Part shown: in pieces, positions 33,541-42,957 of the stretch
Layout of the letters: each line of letters starts with the position of its first letter
Numbering within the stretch: position 1 is the first letter of the stretch
Origin: Dyadobacter sp. CY343
Lineage (GTDB): Bacteria > Bacteroidota > Bacteroidia > Cytophagales > Spirosomataceae
Assembly (NCBI RefSeq): GCF_021390335.1
Contig: NZ_JAJUXK010000003.1
Coordinates: 310,001-374,000, forward strand
Direction of reading: 5' to 3'
Length of the DNA: 64,000 nt
Program-made: the position numbers and the translations under genes
Notes under the pieces: generated by a model
What the model saw: the letters and a program-made list of their open reading frames with translations, nothing else
Told to the model about the DNA's origin: nothing
Database searches by the model: none

Positions 33541-36500
33541 TTAGAAGTTGAGGTTGACACCCAAAGTCCAGGTACGTGGTACAGGATAGTTGGAAAAATC
33601 GACACCCTGGCTCAGGTTTCCACCGTCACCATTACCTTCTCCATTTGCGCTCGTTTCCGGATTTGGTCCACCCCAATATTTGGTAAATACATACAATTGC
33701 TGCACAGAAGCGTACAAACGAGCAGACTTGAAAAATTTATTCACAGCGCCGATATTGTATCCCAATGTTACGTTCTTGATCGTGAAGTAAGAAGCATCAG
33801 CCACGAAATGCGAGCTGTTCCAGTCGCGCTCGATACCAGTGAAATTTCCTCCATTGTTTGTCGCGCCGTACATTCCGTTTCCTTTTGAGATTACGGTAGT
33901 AGCAATACCTACACCTTTGTCATTTGTTACGTTTTTCACACGGAAGCGGTCTTTTACACCAGCTACCATATTGAAAACACCATCAAGATTAGCAGTACTG
34001 TACAAGTGGCGAACCCAAAGCTGGTTACCCTGCGAGCCGGAGCCGACAATCGACAGATCCCAGTTTTTGTAGCTCAAATTGTTGGTGATACCATAAGTGA
34101 ACTTTGGAAATGGGTTACCAATGATCGTGCGGTCGTCTGCATCGCCGCCGTAGGTAATCTCACCGTTGCCATTTACGTCACGCATTCTGATAGTACCGAT
34201 TGCAGAGCGGCCGGGAATGACAGGATATTTTGCCAGATCTTCTGCGCTTTCGTAAAAACCTTCTTTTACCATTCCATAAAACTGCCCAAAAGGCTGCCCT
34301 ACCTGCGTAATATGGAATGTTCCGTATACGCGGTCGATGCCGGGAGCCAGTTCCATTACCTTGTTCCGGTTAAAAGAAATGTTCGCATTCGTTGTCCATT
34401 TCAGCTTGCCGTCCAGGTTGCGGGAAGTGATCGCAAACTCGTGACCCCAGAATTTGATCTCGCCGATATTGTCATTGAAATTGGTAAATCCTGCCTCTTG
34501 TGGTACCTGCACTGCATAGAGCAGGTTTGTTGTCCGCTTGGTGTAAAAATCGTAGATAAACTGGATCCGGTCGTTGAATAAGCCCAGATCCAGTCCCAAA
34601 TCAAACTGCTTGGTAGTTTCCCAACCCAGGTTCGGGTTTGCCAGCGAAGTTACATTCGCCCCAGTTGCAACGGTATTCCCAAAAACCGCATTGGTAGTAT
34701 TGTTCACCAGTGCATATTGGGTGTAGTTACCGATGTTGTTGTTACCGATCACCCCATAGCTTGCGCGTACCTTGGCAAATGAAACCTTATTAACAGTTTG
34801 CATAAAATTCTCGTCGGATAATACCCAACCCGCTGATACCGAAGGGAATGTGCCCCATCTGTTCTCAGATCCAAAACGGGACGAACCATCTGCACGAACC
34901 GCTGCTGTGAAAAGGTATTTGCCTTTGAAATTGTAAGTCAGCCGGGAAATATACGAAAGCAGCGACCATTCATTCACACCATTGAAAGTGTTCGAACCTG
35001 AAATCCCATTCACATTAAAGCTACCGCCACGGTCGATGTTCAATGCGCCCTGAATTGTCGGCAGCCTGTCGTCGGTATAGGTATTGGTAGTTATCCGGTC
35101 AAATTCCTGACGGAACCTTTGCTGTGAAAAGCCCCCCAGAAGCTCAAAGTTGTGTTTTCCACCGAAGCTCTGGTTAAAAGTTGCAAGGTTTTCGTTGAGC
35201 CAGGAAAAATTCTGGTAATTCTGACGGATCGCAGCGGCTGTTGTTGGAATAGGCACGTTGATCTGGCTGGTTGCGGTCGACGGGTTGAAGAAGAAGAACT
35301 TATTCTGTTCCATTTCAATGTTCAGTGTCGATTTCAGCGTAAGACCTTTAATCGGCTGATATTGCAGGTAAGTATTGCCTAGTAACTTCGTGATCTTGGT
35401 CTCGTTGGTAAGTTCGTCTGCGGCGCGTACCCAGTTTGGATAAGCGTAAATGTTTCCGGTATTGTCGGGGAAACGATTGAACTTGGTCAGCTCGCCGGCC
35501 GCATCACGAATCGGCATTACCGGCCAGGTATGCAGTGCATTAAAAAGAATACCTGTTCCGCGGTCGCCGTCGGTCCGTGGCGTATTGTCGTATACATATT
35601 GCGGAGCGATATTGAATCCAATCTTCACCTTGCTGGAAATATCGTATTCCGTATTCATCCGAAGCGAAAAGCGCTTGTAGTTGTTGTTGATCACAACTCC
35701 CTGCTGATTGAAAACACCCGCTACAAGTGATGTACGCATGTTTTCCTTGTTAGAGCTAACTGTCAGGTTGTAGCTTTGAATCGGCGCAGTACGCAGCAGC
35801 GCGTCGTACCAGTCGTTGTTTTGATTCGCGAATAGCTCCGGTTTATCAAAGGGCGCAGGTACCGTTCTGTTCTCATCTTCAAACAGTTCCTTTTTGAATT
35901 GCGCAAATTCCTGCGCGGTCAGCATCTCGATCCGGCCTTTCTGTGGTACTTTTTGGAAACCATAAAATGCATTGAATCCCACATTCGTCTGACCGGATTT
36001 CCCTCGTTTAGTAGTGATCAGCACAACGCCGTTCGCCGCCCGGGAACCGTAAAGTGACGTCGAGGCAGCATCTTTCAATACTGTAATATCTTCGATCTCG
36101 TCCGGGTTCATTTGTGCAATAGTCCCCGTAATCGGAAATCCATCCACTACATATAAAGGATCGCTGCCCGCGGTTACCGAAACCTGCCCCCGTATACGAA
36201 CGGACATTCCCTGCCCAGGCTTACCAGTAGTTTGGTTGATCTGTACGCCAGCCAGTCGCCCCTGCAACTTCTGTGTTACCTGCGAAACCGGGATATCTTT
36301 CAATTCTTCGGCTTTAACAGTCTGAACGGCGCCTGTAATCTCTTTCTTCAATTGGCTACCATAGCCCACTACCACCACTTCGGAAAGGGCCTTTGAATCC
36401 GCAAGCAGCTTAATATCAATGTTGTTGCTACTGCCTACCGGCACTTCCTGAGATACAAACCCAACCGAAGAAAAGATCAATACAGCGCCTTGATCAGGCA

Positions 36501-36786
36501 CATTGATGGAAAAAGCACCATCGGCATCTGACACCGTCCCGGTCGTAGTTCCCTTCACGAGAACACTTACGCCAGGCACATTCGCACCAGTTTCATCAGT
36601 CACCTTACCCTTGATATTCTTGTCTATTGCATACTTACCATTCTCGGTGTATGCGTTCGGAACTACGTAGTTACTGCCGGCGTATGCATTCAATCCACAA
36701 GCTGCCCCTATAAGCACCTGGCTCAAAGAGAGCTTGATGAATGAATTGAATCCGGAACAATATGGGAATTGTCGAATTTGATTCAT
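33541..36786 (-). CDS. SusC/RagA TonB-linked outer-membrane channel (pair 1)
   Basis: An energy-dependent outer-membrane importer of 1081 residues. After the signal region (to about residue 40) comes a carboxypeptidase-regulatory-like domain (about 57-135; IKGKVTDETGANVPGVSVLVKG), the SusC-type motif SEVVVVGYGSQ, a plug domain (about 140-260; VRIRGQVSVTAGSDPLYVVDGFPI, DAASTSLYGSRAANGVVLITTKRG) and a 22-strand barrel ending in LGVNLNF. It works with the SusD lipoprotein encoded next. A 15-bp motif shared with two other units in this locus lies 235 bases upstream. Confidence 0.96.
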   Translation of the reverse strand: MNQIRQFPYCSGFNSFIKLSLSQVLIGAACGLNAYAGSNYVVPNAYTENGKYAIDKNIKGKVTDETGANVPGVSVLVKGTTTGTVSDADGAFSINVPDQGAVLIFSSVGFVSQEVPVGSSNNIDIKLLADSKALSEVVVVGYGSQLKKEITGAVQTVKAEELKDIPVSQVTQKLQGRLAGVQINQTTGKPGQGMSVRIRGQVSVTAGSDPLYVVDGFPITGTIAQMNPDEIEDITVLKDAASTSLYGSRAANGVVLITTKRGKSGQTNVGFNAFYGFQKVPQKGRIEMLTAQEFAQFKKELFEDENRTVPAPFDKPELFANQNNDWYDALLRTAPIQSYNLTVSSNKENMRTSLVAGVFNQQGVVINNNYKRFSLRMNTEYDISSKVKIGFNIAPQYVYDNTPRTDGDRGTGILFNALHTWPVMPIRDAAGELTKFNRFPDNTGNIYAYPNWVRAADELTNETKITKLLGNTYLQYQPIKGLTLKSTLNIEMEQNKFFFFNPSTATSQINVPIPTTAAAIRQNYQNFSWLNENLATFNQSFGGKHNFELLGGFSQQRFRQEFDRITTNTYTDDRLPTIQGALNIDRGGSFNVNGISGSNTFNGVNEWSLLSYISRLTYNFKGKYLFTAAVRADGSSRFGSENRWGTFPSVSAGWVLSDENFMQTVNKVSFAKVRASYGVIGNNNIGNYTQYALVNNTTNAVFGNTVATGANVTSLANPNLGWETTKQFDLGLDLGLFNDRIQFIYDFYTKRTTNLLYAVQVPQEAGFTNFNDNIGEIKFWGHEFAITSRNLDGKLKWTTNANISFNRNKVMELAPGIDRVYGTFHITQVGQPFGQFYGMVKEGFYESAEDLAKYPVIPGRSAIGTIRMRDVNGNGEITYGGDADDRTIIGNPFPKFTYGITNNLSYKNWDLSIVGSGSQGNQLWVRHLYSTANLDGVFNMVAGVKDRFRVKNVTNDKGVGIATTVISKGNGMYGATNNGGNFTGIERDWNSSHFVADASYFTIKNVTLGYNIGAVNKFFKSARLYASVQQLYVFTKYWGGPNPETSANGEGNGDGGNLSQGVDFSNYPVPRTWTLGVNLNF

Positions 36787-37021
36787 AAAATCTAGCTTTA
36801 AATGTTGTTTTGTCGAGGTTTTATTGCGGGAGGGCTTTCAGTACGTCTTTTTAGGTAGGAGAATTCAATGGTCGGTTTTCTGCATAGTCGCTCGGGTTAG
36901 GTGAATAATGTGGCAGGGTTAGGTTAGGAATAGTCAGCGCAAATGATGAATACTTAAAAAAGACAAATTTTAATTTGCAAAGTGTTATTTATCACAATAC
37001 TAGAATGAATAGAAGTTTCGA

Positions 37022-37036
37022 CTGTCCTGTTCTGTC
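37022..37036 (-). promoter_or_regulatory. 15-bp shared motif, copy 1 (first susC)
   Basis: Minus strand GACAGAACAGGACAG, identical to copies at 41201-41215 and 46441-46455. It consists of three ACAG words at 5-base spacing, the outer two GACAG being one helical turn apart. It lies 235 bases before the susC start. Probably a regulator binding site. Confidence 0.7.
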
Positions 37037-37085
37037 TGGTTTTAAGGAATATTTAATTACAAAGACTTTTTAGGATATTAAGCAT

Positions 37086-37119
37086 AAAAAAAGCACCTGA
37101 CAGGTGAGTCAGGTGCTTT
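37086..37119 (-). terminator. terminator of the PSD1-DUF1501 unit
   Basis: Perfect 12-bp stem AAAGCACCTGAC / GTCAGGTGCTTT with a 6-base loop; the minus strand continues with a run of seven T. It starts 20 bases after the DUF1501 stop. Confidence 0.92.
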
Positions 37120-37138
37120 CATCAAAAAATTGTGATTG

Positions 37139-38566
37139 TTATGCCAGCAGGTCGAGAACCGCTTTTCCCTTGCCATCGGGTGTTGTGTAAAACGGTCTTT
37201 TCTCTACTTCATATTGGGTATCTTCTGCAATTCCGAGCGCGTGGTAGATCGTCTGGTGAACCCCGTCGATCTTGATCGGATTCTCAATGGTTTTGCAGGG
37301 TCTTTCATCTGCTGTTTTTCCATAAACAAACCCTTTCTTGATCCCACCTCCAAACATCAGCATCGAGCCTCCGTCAGTGAAATGTCGGTGCATACCGTAG
37401 AATTTGAGGTCTGAAAGAATATCCGGCTGGGCAACCTGTTCCAATACCTTCGCGTCGGGCTTGCCTTCCACCATCATATCCCGGCTAAATTCACTTGCCA
37501 AAACGACCATTGTACGGTCCAGCAAGCCTTTTTCATCCAGGTCTTTGATCAGCTGGGCAATAGGTCCGTCGATCTGTTTTTTCATTTCCTGCAATCTGGT
37601 ATGTCCGTTTTCGTGGGTATCCCAACCTTTAAACGGTTCATATTCAGTAGTAACGCTGATAAACCGCGCACCTTGTTCCGTTAATCTCCGTGCAAGCAGA
37701 CAGCCGAGGCCAAACTTGCCGGTATTGTACACATCATAGCTGGCTTTTGGCTCGGTACTCAGGTCAAATGCTTTCGATTCCGGTGAGTTCAACAATGCAT
37801 AAGCTTGCTCCATCGAACGTTTCAGCGACTCGCGCTGGTAGTCAGAGCCAAACTCTCCTACCGGGCTGTTGTTGATCAATTCGTTGTAAAGCTGGTTACG
37901 GCGCTCAAACCTTTTTGCGTCCATTCCAACGGGCGGACGAACACTTTCTAAACCCTGGCTCGGATCCGGAATGAAGAACGGACCAAACTCATTGCCAAGA
38001 AAACCGGCTGTGTGAAATGCTTTCAGCTCTTCCGCTTCTCCCACGGTAAAGCGCTGACCAATGTCGACGAATGCAGGGATAACCGGATTTTTAGGTCCCA
38101 GTTCCTTCGCGATCCAGGAGCCCATATGCGGCGCGGCGACGGTTTGCGGCGGCTCGTAGCAGGTATGCCAATGGTACTGGTGCCGCGAATGCAGGATGTG
38201 TCCCATATCAGCCGCCACATAGGAACGGATCAAAGTTCCTTTGTCCAATACATTACCGATTGATTGCAGTCCGTCGGAAAAATGAATGCCATCGAGCTTG
38301 GTCGGTAACGACTTGAAAGTGCTCAATACGCGATTGCCTTCCATGTTTTTTTCGAAAGGCGTATATAGCTTGGGATCGAATGTTTCGGTGTGCGCCATTC
38401 CTCCTGCCATCCACAAAAGGATAACAGTATCGGCGGAAGAATTGGATCCCGACTTGCCCTTACAAGAAGAAAGCAGGCTTGAAACGGGAGCGCCCGCGGC
38501 CAGAGCTGCCATAGTAGCTGCGCTGGCATGCTGCAAAAACTCCCTCCTATTCCATTTACTTCTCAT
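37139..38566 (-). CDS. DUF1501 protein with Tat-type leader
   Basis: A 475-residue exported protein. The leader carries the twin-arginine motif NRREFLQ and a hydrophobic Ala-rich core. The mature part shows the DUF1501 pattern, a relative of the alkaline phosphatase/sulfatase superfamily: ILLWMAGGMAHTETFDPKL, HSRHQYHWHTCYEPPQTVAAPHMGSWIAKELG, YNTGKFGLGCLLARRLTEQGARFISVTTEYEPFKGWDTHENGHTRL and ASEFSRDMMVEG. DUF1501 genes are almost always paired with PSD1 (DUF1549/DUF1553) genes, as here, where it lies 189 bases after one. The joint function is not known; phosphatase or sulfatase activity should not be assumed. Confidence 0.92.
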   Translation of the reverse strand: MRSKWNRREFLQHASAATMAALAAGAPVSSLLSSCKGKSGSNSSADTVILLWMAGGMAHTETFDPKLYTPFEKNMEGNRVLSTFKSLPTKLDGIHFSDGLQSIGNVLDKGTLIRSYVAADMGHILHSRHQYHWHTCYEPPQTVAAPHMGSWIAKELGPKNPVIPAFVDIGQRFTVGEAEELKAFHTAGFLGNEFGPFFIPDPSQGLESVRPPVGMDAKRFERRNQLYNELINNSPVGEFGSDYQRESLKRSMEQAYALLNSPESKAFDLSTEPKASYDVYNTGKFGLGCLLARRLTEQGARFISVTTEYEPFKGWDTHENGHTRLQEMKKQIDGPIAQLIKDLDEKGLLDRTMVVLASEFSRDMMVEGKPDAKVLEQVAQPDILSDLKFYGMHRHFTDGGSMLMFGGGIKKGFVYGKTADERPCKTIENPIKIDGVHQTIYHALGIAEDTQYEVEKRPFYTTPDGKGKAVLDLLA

Positions 38567-38755
38567 TTTGATAATGGGTTTAAAATATTGATTTGCAATA
38601 GATTAACTGAAATTTATCTTAACAAAAGATATATACTTTTAATATTAAAAATAATAATCGTTTGTTTAATACATACTAAATGTTCGTAACTATCTGATAT
38701 GTATTCTAAGGTTAAGACTTTTGATAATATCAATCTGGCTGTACCTGACTTTACT

Positions 38756-41116
38756 TTAATAGATCAACTGAAATTCCGGCACAAGTGCGATCGCCCAAAC
38801 CAGATCCTGAATACCTTCTTCATTAGGAGTTGGACCAAGGATTTTTTTGGCAGCGGCCAGCTCTTTTGGTAAAGGTTCGCGCCCGAGTGATTTTCGGTAA
38901 AGTGCGGTAATCAGTGAGTCGGTCGTGGGATATTTCGCCTTCCATTCCTTTGATCCCAGTTTCAGGGTATGCGTGAATTTGTTTCCGTTCGTCAGTTCAA
39001 GCGCCTGCAAAAGATTCGCCTGCGACGTTCGGCTGGTGCTAACGGTTTCCCGGTTCGGTCTTCCCAGCGAAGTCAGGAACGGATCGTTTTTCACGAAGGC
39101 TGCGCGGGCAAATGGCATCCGAGATTTGATATCTTCCGGCAGTCGCTTGTACATAATCGCCGAGTCAGCATACATCGGTTTGAAGGCAACACTGATCGCA
39201 TCCGAGAACTGCTCAGCAGAAAGTCTCTTTCTCACCATACCGGTAAATTTGAAATCATTGGCCATGATATCATTTGCCTCTTTCACCGAAGTGGAAGGCA
39301 GCTGATAGGTTTTGGAAGTCACGATCGTGTAGATCAGCTTTTTCATATCATAACCATTTGCAACGAAATCCGAAGACAGCCAGTCGAGCAGATCTTCGCT
39401 CCATGGCATATTGTCCATCACATCCACCGGCTCGATAATCCCGCGGCCAAGCAGCTGCGCCCAGATCCTATTCGTTACAGTACGGTAAAGTCTTCCGTCT
39501 TTCGGCTGCACTAGGAAATCGGCCAATTGGCGGAGGCGCGTTTCGGTATTTGCATCTACACTGATCTCGCCCAGTTCAGGGAACAGCATCTTCGTACCCG
39601 CGATTTTTCCGGTCGGTTTATCACAACGGTTTATTTCAAGCAGTGTATCAGCGAAGATATTTGCGAATGCATAAGCGTCCGCAAGTTTCCAGTCACTTAC
39701 AAAACTGTCGTGGCAGGAAGCGCATTTCAGGTTCAGGCCCAGGAATACCTGCGATACATTCTGCGCTGCCTGCATCTCGGTGCGCTGACTCGAATTGATC
39801 GTGCCCCGCCATTTAATTCCTTTTATAAATCCTTCCGACTCTTTATTAGGACTGATCAGCTCTTTCACAAACCAGTTATAAGGCTTGTTGACCTGTAAAG
39901 AACTATACAGCCATTTCGTAATATCGAACCGGCCACCGGTAATGTAGCCCGTTCCCGAGTAATCGTTACGGAGCGCATCGTTCCAGAACGACATCCAATG
40001 CTGCGCGTAGTCGTCATTGCGGCTCAGAAGTTCTCTCGCCAGCACTTCGCGTTTGTCAGGACGGGTATCTGCTACGAATGCATCTACTTTTTCAGGTGGG
40101 GGAAGCAAGCCGATAATATCAAGGTAAACGCGGCGGATGTAAATGCGGTCGTCAACCACCGGTTTCCAGGAGATGTTATTTTTCTTAAAATAGGCATTCA
40201 CAAACAGGTCGACCGGTTTGTTCAACTCTGCGGTGGGTGAAGGAACAGTCGGCATTCTTGGTTCCAGCGCGGCTACGCGGTAAATGCTTTTCTGCTCACC
40301 TTCCGGCCACAATGCACCTTTTTCAATCCAAAATTTCAATACGTTTACTTCCCGTTCGGTCAATCTTTTGCCTTTGGTAGGCATTGCTTCCTTATCGCCT
40401 TTCGGCAAACTGATCCGTCTGATCATTTCGCTTTTGTCGGGGTGATTCGGGACAACCACCGGGCCGCCTTCGCCGCCTTTCATGATTGCATCTTTGCTGT
40501 CGAGCCGAAGATCACCTTTCGTTTTGGTTTCGCTGTGGCAGCTGTAACAGTTATGCGCCAGTATTGACCGCACTTCGACGTTCAGGTCCTGTACCTGCTG
40601 TGGGTTCAATGCGCCAGTATTAGTAAGTACAAAGTCAGCTTCGTCTGTTCCGGCCGGCTCTTGTGGTTCACCGGAGGAAGGTAATGTGCTGGAAAGATAA
40701 TCGTCGCCGTGGGTAAGCATGGCGCCGTAATGTCCCGCGAATGAAACGCCAAATACGGTTACGAAAAGCAGAGAGCGAAAAACAGAGCGGTTTCGAGCGC
40801 GCAATGCAAATGATGCCGCAACGGCGAGCGCCATGGTGGCTATACCCGACCATTTATGGATTTCAAAACTGGTACCGGAAGCATCTTCGGCTTCTGCGAG
40901 TAACAGACCGAATATCACTGCTGTGAGCGCGCTTCCTGCTCCAATCCATGTTACGATCCGGGTTGCTTCGCGTAGTCCGGCAGACTTGCGTTTCCAATCC
41001 AGTATTTCCAGTAAAAGGGCGACCAGCAAAAGGCCGATCGGGAAATGCACCATTAATGGGTGCAATCGACCTAAAAATTGCCAAAGCCAGAATGTTTCGT
41101 TTGCTTGAAGTAACAC
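38756..41116 (-). CDS. PSD1/DUF1549-DUF1553 di-heme membrane protein
   Basis: A 786-residue protein. Four hydrophobic helices (about 15-37, 48-72, 88-105, 112-130) anchor it. A planctomycete-type cytochrome c domain follows with heme site Cys190-x-x-Cys193-His194 (CYSCH) and a likely Met ligand in EAMPTKG. DUF1549 spans about 300-500 and contains a second heme-type site Cys465-x-x-Cys468-His469 (CASCH). DUF1553 fills the rest (TVTNRIWAQLLGRGIIEPVDVMDNMP, MVRKRLSAEQFSDAI). The start is GTG, with no in-frame ATG nearby. Probably an electron-transferring protein on the periplasmic face that works with DUF1501. Substrate unknown. The shared 15-bp motif is 84 bases upstream. Confidence 0.92.
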   Translation of the reverse strand: MLLQANETFWLWQFLGRLHPLMVHFPIGLLLVALLLEILDWKRKSAGLREATRIVTWIGAGSALTAVIFGLLLAEAEDASGTSFEIHKWSGIATMALAVAASFALRARNRSVFRSLLFVTVFGVSFAGHYGAMLTHGDDYLSSTLPSSGEPQEPAGTDEADFVLTNTGALNPQQVQDLNVEVRSILAHNCYSCHSETKTKGDLRLDSKDAIMKGGEGGPVVVPNHPDKSEMIRRISLPKGDKEAMPTKGKRLTEREVNVLKFWIEKGALWPEGEQKSIYRVAALEPRMPTVPSPTAELNKPVDLFVNAYFKKNNISWKPVVDDRIYIRRVYLDIIGLLPPPEKVDAFVADTRPDKREVLARELLSRNDDYAQHWMSFWNDALRNDYSGTGYITGGRFDITKWLYSSLQVNKPYNWFVKELISPNKESEGFIKGIKWRGTINSSQRTEMQAAQNVSQVFLGLNLKCASCHDSFVSDWKLADAYAFANIFADTLLEINRCDKPTGKIAGTKMLFPELGEISVDANTETRLRQLADFLVQPKDGRLYRTVTNRIWAQLLGRGIIEPVDVMDNMPWSEDLLDWLSSDFVANGYDMKKLIYTIVTSKTYQLPSTSVKEANDIMANDFKFTGMVRKRLSAEQFSDAISVAFKPMYADSAIMYKRLPEDIKSRMPFARAAFVKNDPFLTSLGRPNRETVSTSRTSQANLLQALELTNGNKFTHTLKLGSKEWKAKYPTTDSLITALYRKSLGREPLPKELAAAKKILGPTPNEEGIQDLVWAIALVPEFQLIY

Positions 41117-41200
41117 AATGAAAAAAATTAGGGGTTTAGGAATATTCAGTATCGGGGATGCTGAAATATTTTACAAATTAAAAAGGAAAGGAGCCGCATG

Positions 41201-41215
41201 CTGTCCTGTTCTGTC
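41201..41215 (-). promoter_or_regulatory. 15-bp shared motif, copy 2 (PSD1)
   Basis: Minus strand GACAGAACAGGACAG, 84 bases before the GTG start of the PSD1 gene. Identical in all 15 positions to the copies upstream of both susC genes, while the flanking bases differ. Confidence 0.7.
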
Positions 41216-41381
41216 TTGCACTGATCAAGCATCACACACCGGGTCTTTGTAGATTTTTGAAATAATAATTCGGAGATAGTGAAAATTGGCAAAGATAATA
41301 TTAGTGTAGTAACGAACCGCTGCCTGTAATAGTTACAGGGTTTATCAGAATGTGTATAAAAGAGACATTAAGGTAAAAGAG

Positions 41382-41429
41382 AAAAAATGCCGGACTAACC
41401 GGACTGGTGACCCAGCCTGATTAGTCCGG
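41382..41429 (-). terminator. terminator of second SusC-SusD unit
   Basis: CCGGACTAA (41390-41398) pairs with TTAGTCCGG (41421-41429) around a 22-base loop; the minus strand then reads CATTTTTTCTCTTTT. It lies 8 bases after the SusD stop. Confidence 0.78.
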
Positions 41430-41437
41430 TAAATGCA

Positions 41438-42946
41438 TTAATAACCTGGATTCTGCGTCAATTTCGGATTAATCAGAATCTGAGGCGCCGGGATCGGGAG
41501 TACGTATTCGTTTTCAGTGAATACATAATCCGTAGAGTTAAAAGGAACATTTCCTCTGTCAATGGTCGGTTTCGCTCTTTCGCGCGCACCGTGCGCATTC
41601 ATGAATGCAGCCCATTGTGCAGGTGTCATTGTTCTTTTCAGGTCAAACCAGCGGTGGTTTTCGAATGCTAGTTCAAGCCTGCGTTCGTTCAACACAGCTG
41701 TTCTGAATGCAGCTTTGTCCAACGTAGGTAATGCAGCAAGTCCAACACGTTTACGAACCTGGTTCACATAATCGGCAGCTTCGCCAGTCGGGCCGGTTTG
41801 CTCGTTGATCGCTTCTGCAAGCATCAGCAACACGTCGGCATAGCGCAGGATCGGCCAGTTGGTATTGGTACGTCCCAAAATGGTATGCGGGTAGTTGTAT
41901 TTAGCCACATAAGGTACCGGATACTCTTTTCCATCCAGCGTAAAGCTCGTTTTAAGAGAGATATCTTTACGCAGATCGCCTTTTTCGTAAGCCATAATGA
42001 TATCATTGCTGGGAGAATTTCTTCCACCATTACCACCGGCCGCATAACCTGTAACCGCGCCTCTTGAAACCCTCGGAGCGAAAACATACTGGAAATTGCT
42101 CCATTCGCCAAGGTCATTATCACCCTGGTACTGAATTTCGAAAAGCGATTCGGGACCATTCTTTTTAGCCGGCGACGGATCGAAGTTATCCGCATAGTTG
42201 GCATTCAGCGAATAGCCCAGCGTCGTTACTTCTTTCAAAGTGGTCACCGCATCTGCATATCTTTTCAATGTCAGATATGATTTACCCAAAAGACCCAGCG
42301 CTGCACCTTTCGTCACGCGGCCTTTGTCGGCAGCATTCGTGTATTTGGCAGGCAATAAAGCCGCAGCCTCTTTCAGATCTTTTTCAACCTGCGCCCAAAC
42401 TTCCGCCTGAGGCGCTCTGATCAGATCAAATGCCGGGTCAGGTGTAGCAAGTGTGGAAGTAACGATCACCACATCACCGAAATACTGAACCAGATTGAAA
42501 TACAGGTAACCTCTTAAAAATTTAAGCTGACCTTCTATTTCCTTTCTCGGTCCGTCTTCCATGGTCGCGTCGACCATTTTTTCCAGTGTGAGGTTGAGGT
42601 TATAAAGCGTCGCATAGTAGTTGTTCCACAGCGTCGCTATTTCACCGTTACCCGAGTTCACAGTACCATATTCAAATGCTTCCCAGCCACCCGCACCACC
42701 GCGGTCCGACGGGTTAAGGTCGATCGTGGTATTGTCAGTCTGGAACTCGCCGAAGAGATAGCCGGTGTTGGTAATGCTCTGAACCTGTCCGTAAACCCCG
42801 TTCAATGCCTGCTTCACCTGCGCTTCGTTTTTGTAGAACACACCTACGCCTACTTTGGTCGGGTCCGTCTGGTTGAGGAAGTCCTCACTGCAGGAAGACT
42901 GCATGAGCCCAAGTGCGATTATTCCTATTATTATTTTGCTTTTCAT
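41438..42946 (-). CDS. SusD/RagB-family lipoprotein (pair 2)
   Basis: A nutrient-capture lipoprotein of 502 residues, partner of the SusC encoded just before it. The lipobox ends LMQSSC (Cys about residue 19). The start is the ATG at 42946; the frame opens two codons earlier at a TTG. SusD marks are LNLTLEKMVDATMEDGPRKEIEGQLKFLRGYLYFNLVQYFGDVVIV, KGAALGLLGKSYLTLKRYADAV, NWPILRYADVLLMLAEAINEQTG, YVNQVRKRVGLAALP and NERRLELAFENHRWFDLKRTM. It is similar in length and plan to the first SusD but clearly diverged, so the pair is not a recent duplicate. Confidence 0.95.
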   Translation of the reverse strand: MKSKIIIGIIALGLMQSSCSEDFLNQTDPTKVGVGVFYKNEAQVKQALNGVYGQVQSITNTGYLFGEFQTDNTTIDLNPSDRGGAGGWEAFEYGTVNSGNGEIATLWNNYYATLYNLNLTLEKMVDATMEDGPRKEIEGQLKFLRGYLYFNLVQYFGDVVIVTSTLATPDPAFDLIRAPQAEVWAQVEKDLKEAAALLPAKYTNAADKGRVTKGAALGLLGKSYLTLKRYADAVTTLKEVTTLGYSLNANYADNFDPSPAKKNGPESLFEIQYQGDNDLGEWSNFQYVFAPRVSRGAVTGYAAGGNGGRNSPSNDIIMAYEKGDLRKDISLKTSFTLDGKEYPVPYVAKYNYPHTILGRTNTNWPILRYADVLLMLAEAINEQTGPTGEAADYVNQVRKRVGLAALPTLDKAAFRTAVLNERRLELAFENHRWFDLKRTMTPAQWAAFMNAHGARERAKPTIDRGNVPFNSTDYVFTENEYVLPIPAPQILINPKLTQNPGY

Positions 42947-42957
42947 TTCCAAAGTTT

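Larger units (their letters stand above)
36787..37138. other. 352-bp control region of first susC
   Basis: Contains the terminator of the DUF1501 gene (37086-37119), the 15-bp motif (37022-37036) and, about 50 bases further in the transcript direction, the AT-rich stretch TTAAAATTTG (minus strand), a one-base-off -7 box. The remaining about 170 bases before susC would be a long 5' leader. Confidence 0.6.
41117..41437. other. 321-bp control region of PSD1 unit
   Basis: Holds the terminator of the second SusC-SusD unit (41382-41429) and the shared 15-bp motif (41201-41215). Just after the motif in the transcript direction lies TTTTTAATTTG (minus strand), a weak -7-like box 21 bases downstream. 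No coding frame. Confidence 0.6.

Noticed and set aside
37139..38566. Calling the DUF1501 protein a sulfatase
   Set aside because: It shares a superfamily fold pattern, but the sulfatase C/S-x-P-x-R signature is absent.
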